Shown: positions 1-5,236 of the stretch, piece after piece | Layout of the letters: each line of letters begins with the position of its first letter | Numbering within the stretch: position 1 is the first letter of the stretch | Assembly (NCBI GenBank): GCA_003133185.1 | Contig: PKWF01000066.1 | Location: 4,285-11,888 of the forward strand | Source: Vulcanimicrobiota bacterium | GTDB taxonomy: Bacteria > Vulcanimicrobiota > Vulcanimicrobiia > Vulcanimicrobiales > Vulcanimicrobiaceae | DNA: 7,604 bases | Reading direction: 5' to 3' | The notes under the pieces: model-generated | Told to the model about the DNA's origin: nothing | Seen by the model: only the letters and a program-made list of their open reading frames with translations | Database searches by the model: none | Position numbers and translations under genes: made by a program

Positions 1-233
1 ATATTCGCTTCGTTGCGCTCGTCGTGTGCCTTGAAGCGAGTAGACTTGCGGACGATCTTGCCGTAGACGGAATGCGGTACCCGCGTCTCCGCGACCACGA
101 CGATCGTCTTGTCCATCTTATTGGAAGCTACGCGCCCTTGCTTGACGCGTCTCTTTGCTCGGTCCATCTCTCGATCCAATACTTCGCCGTCTTGGCTCAA
201 GATCTCAGTCGAGGAGTTATTAGGCTGCTCCAT
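1..233 (-). CDS. rpsQ: 30S ribosomal protein S17 (partial, 3' end outside window)
   Basis: The visible 77 codons run off the left edge. Residues 27-70 carry the S17 core: [20 protein letters not shown] (27-46), then [22 protein letters not shown] (51-72), which fits the family pattern [14 protein letters not shown]...R..HP.YGK..R.S.KFKAHDE. S17 is an early-assembly OB-fold protein that binds 16S rRNA. From the ATG at 233 the protein carries about 22 extra residues rich in acidic and polar side chains ([20 protein letters not shown]). From the ATG at 167 it would begin [13 protein letters not shown], closer to the standard length. The longer start is preferred for its Shine-Dalgarno sequence, but not firmly. 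The gene overlaps rpmC by 14 nt. The C-terminus cannot be assessed. Confidence 0.93.
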   Translation of the reverse strand, partial: MEQPNNSSTEILSQDGEVLDREMDRAKRRVKQGRVASNKMDKTIVVVAETRVPHSVYGKIVRKSTRFKAHDERNEAN

Positions 234-441
234 GCTCTCCCTCGGCGAGACGCTTCTCGAAAATGACGGTTTGAATTTGCGCGTACGAGCGGCGCATCGC
301 GCGAATCTTGCTGAAATCGGTCAAATGACCGGTACGCAGCGCGAAGCGCAGAGTGAAAAGCTCAGACTTTGCGTCACGAGCTTTTTGCTGCAGCTCCTTG
401 ACGGTGAGATCGCGCAATCCGTCGAGCTCACTTTTTTTCAC
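220..441 (-). CDS. rpmC: 50S ribosomal protein L29
   Basis: This 73-residue protein starts at GTG 441, which shares GTGA with the rplP stop and has GAGG 7 nt upstream (GAGGAAACATC before GTG). The opening [20 protein letters not shown] and the middle [32 protein letters not shown] (split at 27-40 and 41-58) follow the L29 helical hairpin, whose signature is FxLRFQxATGQLxNxxRIRxVRRxIAR. L29 sits next to L23 at the exit-tunnel opening. The C-terminus ([12 protein letters not shown]) is slightly longer than in most relatives and overlaps the rpsQ start by 14 nt. Upstream in-frame codons to 579 are the shadow of rplP. Identity is secure from sequence and position. Confidence 0.96.
   Translation of the reverse strand: MKKSELDGLRDLTVKELQQKARDAKSELFTLRFALRTGHLTDFSKIRAMRRSYAQIQTVIFEKRLAEGEHGAA
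240..243 (-). promoter_or_regulatory. rpsQ: Shine-Dalgarno GAGG for rpsQ
   Basis: GAGG (within GAGGGAGAGC) ends 6 nt before the ATG at 233, in the last codons of rpmC. It favours the longer start of S17 over an in-frame ATG at 167, which has only a TGGA about 7 nt upstream. Because these bases also encode rpmC residues, the match could be incidental. Confidence 0.5.
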
Positions 442-854
442 GATGTTTCCTCGCGCGAGACGATCTTGGTGCCGATCGGGAGTTTTGCGGCCGCCCGCTC
501 CAGCGCTTCGCGCGCGACGGCCGGAGCGACGCCGGAGAGCTCGAAGAGCACGCGGCCCGGCCTGACGACCGCGACCCAAAACTCCGGGTTTCCCTTGCCC
601 GAGCCCATGCGTACTTCGGCCGGCTTCTTCGTCGCCGGCTTATCCGGAAAGACCTTGATCCACACTTTGCCGCCGCGTTTGATGTGGCGCGTCATGGCGA
701 TACGAGCGGCCTCGATCTGACGACTCGTCATCCAACACGGCTCCATCGCTTGCAAGCCGAAATCGCCAAACGTCAGGGAGTTGCCGCGACTGGCGGCGCC
801 GGTCATTCGACCGCGTTGAACTTTACGCCACTTCACACGTTTTGGAGTCAGCAT
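438..854 (-). CDS. rplP: 50S ribosomal protein L16
   Basis: This 138-residue protein has the usual L16 length. It begins [19 protein letters not shown], continues with [24 protein letters not shown] (28-51), and carries [20 protein letters not shown] at 81-100. In that motif Arg82 corresponds to the arginine that is hydroxylated in some bacteria (Arg81 in Escherichia coli). It ends in a helix [19 protein letters not shown]16 is a late-assembly protein in the central protuberance region and contacts A-site tRNA. The ATG at 854 is one base after the rpsC stop; GAGG lies 12 nt upstream, rather far, so coupling to rpsC is likely. The stop overlaps the rpmC GTG as GTGA. No unusual features. Confidence 0.97.
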   Translation of the reverse strand: MLTPKRVKWRKVQRGRMTGAASRGNSLTFGDFGLQAMEPCWMTSRQIEAARIAMTRHIKRGGKVWIKVFPDKPATKKPAEVRMGSGKGNPEFWVAVVRPGRVLFELSGVAPAVAREALERAAAKLPIGTKIVSREETS

Positions 855-855
855 T

Positions 856-1770
856 TTACTCGGTCACCTCGGACGATGGATCAAGCGGCGATTCGGGCGC
901 GGGCGTCGCGGGCTCGGGCGCGAGCTCGGGCGCGAGCGTCGCCGGTTCCGGTTCGGGTATCGCGGCCTGGGGCGACGGAATCGAAGGTTCGGCCACGGCC
1001 ATCGCGGGCTCGTACGTCGCATCCGCGGGCCCAGCCGGCCGAGCCGCGGGGCTCGGAGCGCGACCGTCGCGGCGTCCGCGGCCGCCGCGTTCGCGGCGTT
1101 CGCGGCCCGGACGATCTCGCAGGGCTCCGTCGCCGCGAGGCTGATCCGGCAGCACTTCGCCGCGATAGATCCAAACTTTGACGCCGATGCGTCCGAACGT
1201 CGTAAAGGCTTCGACTTGCGCGTAGTCGATGTCCGCGCGCAGCGTATGCAGCGGCACTTTGCCGTCGGCATTATGCTCGGTGCGTGCGATTTCGGCGCCG
1301 CCGAGGCGCCCCGAGACCTGCACTTTGATTCCGCGCGCACCGGCACGCATCGTGCGCATGATCGACTGCTTCATCGCGCGGCGAAACGCGATTCGCTTTT
1401 CGAGCTGATCCACGATATTCTGCGCAACCAGCCTGGCGTCGAGCTCCGGGTGTGAGATCTCCATCACGTTCACGGCAACGCTCTTGCCGGTCAGCTGCTC
1501 GAGCGTCTTGCGAATCTCGTCGATACCGACGCCTCGCTTACCGATGATGATACCGGGCTTGGCCGTGTTGACGATCACCCGAGCCTGATTGGCACGGCGC
1601 TCGATTTCGATCTTGCTGATAGATGCGGAGCGCATCCAGCGATTAAAAGACTTGCGAATGGCAATATCTTCGTGGAGCCATTCCACGTAATGCTTTTTCT
1701 CGAACCATCGGCTGTCCCAGGTCCGCGTGATTCCCAGGCGCATGCCGACCGGATGGATCTTTTGTCCCAC
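856..1770 (-). CDS. rpsC: 30S ribosomal protein S3 with long C-terminal tail
   Basis: The normal S3 body occupies residues 1-206. It opens [20 protein letters not shown]. The type II KH domain (about 38-110) carries the GKRG loop at 77-80 inside [16 protein letters not shown]. The C-terminal domain has [20 protein letters not shown] (141-160), [15 protein letters not shown] (171-185) and [11 protein letters not shown]3 forms part of the mRNA entry channel and helps unwind mRNA. Residues 207-304 are an extra tail. It has first an Arg/Gly-rich stretch ([16 protein letters not shown], 222-237), then an acidic Pro/Ala/Glu stretch ([20 protein letters not shown], 270-289) ending in SSEVTE. The start is GTG, directly after the rplV TAA. 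The stop is 1 nt before the rplP ATG. Confidence 0.97.
   Translation of the reverse strand: MGQKIHPVGMRLGITRTWDSRWFEKKHYVEWLHEDIAIRKSFNRWMRSASISKIEIERRANQARVIVNTAKPGIIIGKRGVGIDEIRKTLEQLTGKSVAVNVMEISHPELDARLVAQNIVDQLEKRIAFRRAMKQSIMRTMRAGARGIKVQVSGRLGGAEIARTEHNADGKVPLHTLRADIDYAQVEAFTTFGRIGVKVWIYRGEVLPDQPRGDGALRDRPGRERRERGGRGRRDGRAPSPAARPAGPADATYEPAMAVAEPSIPSPQAAIPEPEPATLAPELAPEPATPAPESPLDPSSEVTE
913..936 (-). repeat. Tandem 12-nt repeat in the rpsC tail
   Basis: Two exact copies of ctcgggcgcgag (913-924 and 925-936, plus strand) lie back to back in a wider GC-rich stretch (about 890-960). On the coding strand they give LAPELAPE, S3 residues 279-286. Each unit also begins CTCG and ends CGAG. 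The repeat keeps the frame, so slippage could lengthen or shorten the acidic tail in steps of four residues. Confidence 0.8.
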
Positions 1771-2277
1771 TTAGGCTCCCTTGGCGCTTGCCGCGCGTTT
1801 GCGCGCACCGGCTTTTTTCCGAGGTGATTTCTCCGCCGAGGCGGCCGCCGGAGCTGCACGGCGCGTGATCCGCGCCGCCTGGACCGATGCGCCCGCGGTC
1901 TTCTTGCGGGGCCTCGCCGGCGGCGTCTCGCTTACGATCACCGTTACGTGCGAGAGGCGCTTACGCTTAAAATACGCGCGACCTTGCGCGCGCGGATCGA
2001 CTCGCTTGGTGAAGCGGCCCCCGGGGCCGCCGTCGACCGTAATGCGAGCGATGTAGAGTTCGTCGGCATTCATGTCGTGATTGTTGCCGGCATTAGCCAC
2101 CGCGCTCCGAACGAGCTTCTCGATCGGCTCGGCAGCAAAGACTTCGGCGAACTTCAAGAGCACGAGCGCTTCGCGCACGCTCTTGCCGCGAATGGCATCG
2201 GCGACGCGCCGAAGTTTTCGCGGCGCGGTGCGTACGAAGCGCAAATGCGCGACGGCCTGCGGAGCCCGCTCCGTCAC
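1771..2277 (-). CDS. rplV: 50S ribosomal protein L22 with basic C-terminal tail
   Basis: L22 is usually 110-115 residues; this one has 168. The core (1-116) shows [19 protein letters not shown] at 13-31, the helix [20 protein letters not shown] (50-69), and the tunnel hairpin and end, [25 protein letters not shown] (split at 91-105 and 106-115). L22 contacts all 23S rRNA domains and lines the exit tunnel opposite L4. The remaining 52 residues are a Lys/Arg/Ala/Pro tail ([27 protein letters not shown]) without recognisable fold, probably lying on rRNA at the surface. GTG at 2277 is chosen because it shares GTGA with the rpsS stop, sits behind a GGTGA motif, and starts [16 protein letters not shown] as the family does. 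Upstream frame is shadow of rpsS. Confidence 0.96.
   Translation of the reverse strand: MTERAPQAVAHLRFVRTAPRKLRRVADAIRGKSVREALVLLKFAEVFAAEPIEKLVRSAVANAGNNHDMNADELYIARITVDGGPGGRFTKRVDPRAQGRAYFKRKRLSHVTVIVSETPPARPRKKTAGASVQAARITRRAAPAAASAEKSPRKKAGARKRAASAKGA
1776..1782 (-). promoter_or_regulatory. rpsC: Shine-Dalgarno AAGGGAG for rpsC
   Basis: AAGGGAG in the last codons of rplV ends 5 nt before the GTG at 1770 and supports that non-ATG start for S3, whose family opening MGQKxHP begins there. Confidence 0.7.
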
Positions 2278-2552
2278 GTTTTCACCGTCGCTTTGTCCCC
2301 GCCGTGACCGCGGAAGTGCCGCGTCGGTGAAAACTCGCCCAGCTTGTGACCGACCATGTTCTCGGTGACGTAAACGGGGATGTGGGTCTTGCCGTTGTGC
2401 ACGCCGATCGTATGACCGACCATCGTCGGAAGGACCGTCGAATCGCGGCTCCACGTCTTGATCACTCGCCGCTCGCGCGTCTCGTTGAGCTTCTCGATTT
2501 TCCGCACCAGATCGGGCGCGACGTACGGGCCTTTTTTCAGCGAACGCGACAT
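2274..2552 (-). CDS. rpsS: 30S ribosomal protein S19
   Basis: This 92-residue protein is normal in length. It starts [11 protein letters not shown], the universal opening of S19, and carries [21 protein letters not shown] (31-51), [23 protein letters not shown] (52-74) and the end [14 protein letters not shown]19 lies in the head of the small subunit with S13 and contacts the A-site finger. The ATG at 2552 overlaps the rplB stop by one base. An AGGAGAGG stretch 9 to 16 nt upstream, inside the end of rplB, serves as the ribosome binding site. The frame is open further upstream to 2636, but that part is antisense-free shadow of rplB and lacks S19 similarity. The TGA overlaps the rplV GTG as GTGA. 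Confidence 0.97.
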   Translation of the reverse strand: MSRSLKKGPYVAPDLVRKIEKLNETRERRVIKTWSRDSTVLPTMVGHTIGVHNGKTHIPVYVTENMVGHKLGEFSPTRHFRGHGGDKATVKT

Positions 2553-3379
2553 TACTTCGAGCCTCTCCTGCGAACGATCATCTTCGTCGTGCGCTTGTTG
2601 CGCCGGGTCTTTTTGCCCATCGTCATCACGCCCCACGGCGTCGTTGGCGGACGGCCCGAGGTCGAGCGCGCTTCGCCGCCGCCGTGCGGATGATCGACCG
2701 GATTCATCGCAATGCCGCGCACCGACGGACGCTTTCCGAGATGGCGCGAACGGCCGGCTTTACCGATGACTTGGTTTTCGTGCTCGACGTTTCCGAGCTG
2801 TCCGATGGTCGCGCGACAGTTGATGTGGATCCGCCGCACCTCGCCCGACGGCATCCGGACCTGGGAATATTGGTCCTCCTTGGCCATCAGTTGTGCCGAC
2901 ACGCCTGCGGAACGTACGAGCTTACCGCCCTCGCCGGGGCGCAGCTCGATGTTGTGGATGACCGTGCCCACCGGAATATTCTTGATCGGCAGCGCGTTAC
3001 CGATTTTAATGTCGGCGGCCGGCCCGGATTCGACGAGCTCGCCGGGACGCAAACCCAGCGGCGCCAAGATATAACGCTTTTCGCCATCGCGGTAGTGCAG
3101 CAGGGCGATGCGGCAAGAACGGTTCGGATCGTACTCGACCGTCGCGACCTTCGCCGGCACGCCGTCCTTCGCACGTTTGAAGTCGATGATGCGATAGATC
3201 TTGCGCGTGCCGCCGCCACGATGACGCACCGTGATGTGCCCATTGTTGTTGCGGCCCGAATGCTTCTTGCGAACTTCGATCAGCGAGCGTTCGGGCTCAA
3301 CCTTGGAGAGATCCGAAAAATCGAGCGTGGTTAAAAAGCGCTTGCCGGGCGAAGTCGGTCTATATTTCTTAACGGGCAT
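2552..3379 (-). CDS. rplB: 50S ribosomal protein L2
   Basis: This is a full-length 275-residue L2. The N-terminal part has [14 protein letters not shown] and [16 protein letters not shown] (42-57). The OB-like and SH3-like RNA-binding domains follow (about 60-200), with [12 protein letters not shown] at 103-114. The C-terminal part contains [12 protein letters not shown] at 225-236, where His230 corresponds to the histidine near the peptidyl-transferase centre (His229 in Escherichia coli). The basic end is [18 protein letters not shown]2 joins the subunits and is needed for peptidyl-transferase activity. The ATG at 3379 comes 2 nt after the rplW stop, with only a weak Shine-Dalgarno sequence, so coupling is likely. 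The TAA shares bases with the rpsS ATG (TAATG). All expected signature residues are present; nothing is odd here. Confidence 0.98.
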   Translation of the reverse strand: MPVKKYRPTSPGKRFLTTLDFSDLSKVEPERSLIEVRKKHSGRNNNGHITVRHRGGGTRKIYRIIDFKRAKDGVPAKVATVEYDPNRSCRIALLHYRDGEKRYILAPLGLRPGELVESGPAADIKIGNALPIKNIPVGTVIHNIELRPGEGGKLVRSAGVSAQLMAKEDQYSQVRMPSGEVRRIHINCRATIGQLGNVEHENQVIGKAGRSRHLGKRPSVRGIAMNPVDHPHGGGEARSTSGRPPTTPWGVMTMGKKTRRNKRTTKMIVRRRGSK

Positions 3380-3381
3380 TT

Positions 3382-3690
3382 TTATTGCTCAAAATAGTTC
3401 ACTCCGCCGAGCTCGATCTTCTGACCGGCCTTGATGGTTACGATCGCTTTCTTATAGTCGCTCATCTTGCCGCTAACCCGAACGCCTCGGCGCGCGGAGT
3501 TGCGCGACTTGCCACGCACGTTGACGGTGTTGACTCGTAACACGCTGACGTGAAAAATCTCTTCGATCGCATGGCGGATCTGCGTCTTTGTGGCGTGCGG
3601 GTGCACGACGAACGTGTATTGCTGCCCGAGCGCGTCGGCCATCGCTTTTTCGGTAATCCGCGGCGCTACGATGACGTCACGCGCGTCCAA
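3382..3690 (-). CDS. rplW: 50S ribosomal protein L23
   Basis: From the TTG at 3690 the protein has 102 residues and begins [17 protein letters not shown], which matches the usual L23 opening (a short MxxPRDVI.RP.ITEK motif). Other landmarks are [20 protein letters not shown] at 25-44 and [11 protein letters not shown] at 53-63. The C-terminus is [13 protein letters not shown] and a short NYFEQ. L23 sits at the mouth of the exit tunnel and docks signal recognition particle and trigger factor. The gene overlaps rplD by 14 nt and ends 2 nt before rplB, so it depends on readthrough from its neighbours. A rare TTG start would normally lower initiation, but the strong Shine-Dalgarno sequence compensates. 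The longer version from TTG at 3714 (110 residues) cannot be fully excluded. Confidence 0.95.
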   Translation of the reverse strand: MDARDVIVAPRITEKAMADALGQQYTFVVHPHATKTQIRHAIEEIFHVSVLRVNTVNVRGKSRNSARRGVRVSGKMSDYKKAIVTIKAGQKIELGGVNYFEQ

Positions 3691-4348
3691 CGGCTTGCTC
3701 CTGTTTTTCGGCAAGGCGCTGTGTAAGGGCGTCGTACGCAGCAGTCGTGAACAGCAGCCGTTCGAAGCGCAGTACGTCCTTGACGTCGAGCGCGCCGTCG
3801 TCGGTGAACCCGACTCGCGTCAGGTTGCGGCCGACCCGCTCGATCTCGGCTGCGTGCGCTTCGCCGCGGCGACACACGATCAGCGTCGTGGGACCCACCC
3901 GCGCTGCTTTGGCGCTTCCGAAGAGCAGCTTGGCGAAGGCTGCCGTTTTTCCGATCGAAAAATCAGCGGTCTCCAACAACGTGACGGCGTCGTTACGAAA
4001 GCGGTCGGCCAGTGCCGCAATAAAGGCGACCCGGCGTTCCTTCTTATTGAGTGACTCTACGAAACTGCGCGGCTGGGGGCCGAAGACCACGCCGCCATGA
4101 CGCCATTGCGGCGAACGAATCGAACCCTGACGCGCGCGGCCGGTGCCCTTCTGCCGCCACGGTTTGCGTCCACCGCCCCGCACTTCATCGCGCTTGAGCG
4201 TCGATGCGGTTCCGGCGCGGCAGTTCGCAAACTCGCGGTGTACCGCGCGGTAGACGACCGTGAGCTTATCGCCATAGTCTTCATTGAGAACCGCGGGCGA
4301 TTCGATCTCCCGGACGACCTTTCCGGAAGCGTCGATGACGTTGGGCAT
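3677..4348 (-). CDS. rplD: 50S ribosomal protein L4
   Basis: This 223-residue protein has usual L4 size. The family core GGGRKPWRQKGTGRARQGSIRSPQWRHGG spans residues 58-86, containing the extended tunnel loop KPWRQKGTGRAR, followed by GPQPRSF. The C-terminal Rossmann-like half ends with a helix LLFTTAAYDALTQRL (198-212). L4 binds 23S rRNA domain I, lines the exit tunnel with L22, and in Escherichia coli represses its own operon through the leader RNA. The ATG at 4348 shares its A with the rplC TAA (TAATG), which favours translational coupling. GGAG lies 10 nt upstream, directly after the repeat-like sequence. The frame is open upstream to 4513 but that stretch is only the shadow of rplC. The 3' end overlaps rplW by 14 nt. 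Confidence 0.97.
   Translation of the reverse strand: MPNVIDASGKVVREIESPAVLNEDYGDKLTVVYRAVHREFANCRAGTASTLKRDEVRGGGRKPWRQKGTGRARQGSIRSPQWRHGGVVFGPQPRSFVESLNKKERRVAFIAALADRFRNDAVTLLETADFSIGKTAAFAKLLFGSAKAARVGPTTLIVCRRGEAHAAEIERVGRNLTRVGFTDDGALDVKDVLRFERLLFTTAAYDALTQRLAEKQEQAVGRA
3698..3702 (-). promoter_or_regulatory. rplW: Shine-Dalgarno AGGAG that fixes the rplW start
   Basis: AGGAG ends 7 nt before the TTG codon at 3690. It lies inside the last codons of rplD. An alternative TTG at 3714 would add eight residues (MPKNRSKP) and has no such site, so 3690 is preferred. Confidence 0.65.
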
Positions 4349-5016
4349 TACGCTTTTGCTCCAGGCTTTGTCATCCTGAGCACGGTTGAGGGACGACGCG
4401 ACTTGACGCTCTGACGTACCAGCACCAGCGCGTTCTTGCCACCGGGCACGGCCCCGCGCACGAGCAAAAGGTTTCGATCTCCGTCGGCCCGCACGACTTC
4501 GAGGTTCTGACATGTCGTGCGATCGACGCCGTAATGCCCTGGCCGGCGGCTGCCTAGCACGGTGCGCCCGGCGTTCGTGTCGCCGTTGGACGCGGGCTGA
4601 CGATGAATCATCGAGCCGTGGCTTGCGCCGCCCCCGCTAAAGTTATGGCGCTTGATGGCCCCGGAGAACCCGTGACCTTTGGAAACCCCGACAACGTCAA
4701 CGCGATCTCCCGGCTCAAAGCCGGAGACGGTCACGGCTTGACCGAGCTCGGACTCCGCAGCCTCGCCGCGAAACTCGCGGACGACGCGAACCGGCTCGAC
4801 ACCTTGCTTCTTGAAGTGTCCAGCCTGAGCGCGGGTCAGGCGGCGGCGTTTGATCGGCTCGAAGCCCAAAGCAACGGCCTCGTAGCCGTCCTTTTCCTTC
4901 GTTCGCAGACCGACGACCGTGCAGGGACCGGCCGCGATCACCGTGACCGGCACGTATCGGCCGTCGTCGGTGAAGATGCTGGTCATCCCGACTTTACGGC
5001 CAAGGATGTTCTTCAT
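4348..5016 (-). CDS. rplC: 50S ribosomal protein L3
   Basis: This 222-residue protein starts MKNILGRKVGMT, the standard L3 opening, which fixes the ATG at 5016. The reading frame is open further upstream (to 5151) but runs into the leader and promoter. L3 is an early-assembly protein that binds 23S rRNA and sends a loop to the peptidyl-transferase centre. Visible landmarks are GHGFSGAIKRHNFSGGGASHGSM (split here as residues 114-125 and 126-136), NLEVVRADGDRNLLLVRGAVPGG at 171-193, and the final VLVRQ. The loop at 137-168 is divergent (HRQPASNGDTNAG, then RRPGHYGVDRTT). Residues about 205-222 form an extra tail encoded by a repeat-like sequence (see the repeat at 4369-4394). The stop overlaps the rplD start as TAATG. 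It is the first gene behind the predicted operon promoter. Confidence 0.97.
   Translation of the reverse strand: MKNILGRKVGMTSIFTDDGRYVPVTVIAAGPCTVVGLRTKEKDGYEAVALGFEPIKRRRLTRAQAGHFKKQGVEPVRVVREFRGEAAESELGQAVTVSGFEPGDRVDVVGVSKGHGFSGAIKRHNFSGGGASHGSMIHRQPASNGDTNAGRTVLGSRRPGHYGVDRTTCQNLEVVRADGDRNLLLVRGAVPGGKNALVLVRQSVKSRRPSTVLRMTKPGAKA
4369..4394 (-). repeat. Intergenic-repeat-like sequence inside the end of rplC
   Basis: On the plus strand TGTCATCCTGAGC followed by acggttgagggac resembles a short dispersed repeat that I recognise from memory in many bacterial genomes and metagenome bins (TGTCATCCTGAGC followed by a variable GTCGAAGGAC-like arm). The first 13 bases fit exactly and the second half is degenerate. 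Here it is read through on the minus strand and encodes PSTVLRMT at L3 residues 209-216, just before the stop. It shows no partner arm nearby, so it is at best a half or decayed element. A chance match is possible. Confidence 0.45.
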
Positions 5017-5116
5017 TCGCCTGTTTCTGTGAGAATCGCCAGGCCACGGAGCCAGGCGTACTGTAGTATTTTTTTCGCCGGCACGCATTGGAAAGCGAAC
5101 CGGCATGAACCGCAAC
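5017..5116 (-). promoter_or_regulatory. Structured 5' leader of the rplC operon
   Basis: The leader of about 100 nt between the predicted transcription start and rplC carries two stem-loops. The first (5104-5077) pairs GCCGG with CCGGC, then CGC with GCG across a small internal loop, closing on TTTCCAAT. A run of seven A follows (5076-5070). The second (5058-5037) is nearly symmetric: CGCC-T-GGC, loop TCCGTG, GCC-T-GGCG. It ends 20 nt before the rplC ATG. In Escherichia coli the S10 operon leader before rpsJ is bound by L4, which controls both transcription and translation. Here the leader sits before rplC instead, so an analogous autoregulatory role (L4, L3 or another early product) is plausible but unproven. 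The Shine-Dalgarno before rplC is weak (AGG only), which would suit controlled initiation. Confidence 0.5.
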
Positions 5117-5122
5117 TTCGGC

Positions 5123-5151
5123 AGTGTATCAGGGCCGTCGCGTGAGGTCAA
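5123..5151 (-). promoter_or_regulatory. Sigma-70-type promoter for the rplC operon
   Basis: On the minus strand TTGACC (5151-5146) is a five-of-six match to the -35 consensus. After exactly 17 nt comes TACACT (5128-5123), a four-of-six -10 box, directly preceded by TGA, which makes an extended -10 (TGnTACACT). Transcription would begin near 5116, giving a leader of about 100 nt before rplC. It lies in the only sizeable gap of the window and points into the ribosomal genes. This implies that rplC and the genes after it have their own start, separate from tuf-rpsJ. Seen directly; activity is inferred. Confidence 0.72.
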
Positions 5152-5174
5152 GGCGGCCCGTCACAACGGCCGCC
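5152..5174 (-). other. GC-rich hairpin after the acyl-CoA dehydrogenase gene
   Basis: Read on the minus strand, GGCGGCCGT pairs with ACGGGCCGCC through nine base pairs with one bulged G, around a TGTG loop. It lies 62 nt after the acyl-CoA dehydrogenase stop and ends one base before the -35 box of the rplC promoter. No U-tract follows on either strand, so a standard intrinsic terminator is not supported. It may still slow polymerase coming from the insert, protect the 3' end of the upstream mRNA, or serve as a protein-binding palindrome next to the promoter. Confidence 0.6.
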
Positions 5175-5236
5175 CTATCAAAGCTTAGCTGCTTGCTCGA
5201 ATTGCTCCTTGGCCGCGGAGACCGCCGGGCGCTTTC

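Noticed and set aside
684..1181. Plus-strand Arg/Ala-rich open frames opposite the rpsC tail and rplP.
   Set aside because: Low-complexity translation of the GC-rich repeat region on the wrong strand, without coding signals.
5070..5104. Leader hairpin followed by seven A as an intrinsic terminator.
   Set aside because: On the transcribed strand the tract is A, not U; on the plus strand the T-run comes before the hairpin and no plus-strand gene ends there.
5017..5151. Upstream in-frame extension of rplC, including ATG codons at 5106 and 5088.
   Set aside because: L3 family starts at MKNILGRK (5016). The extension overlaps the promoter and leader hairpins and has no Shine-Dalgarno.
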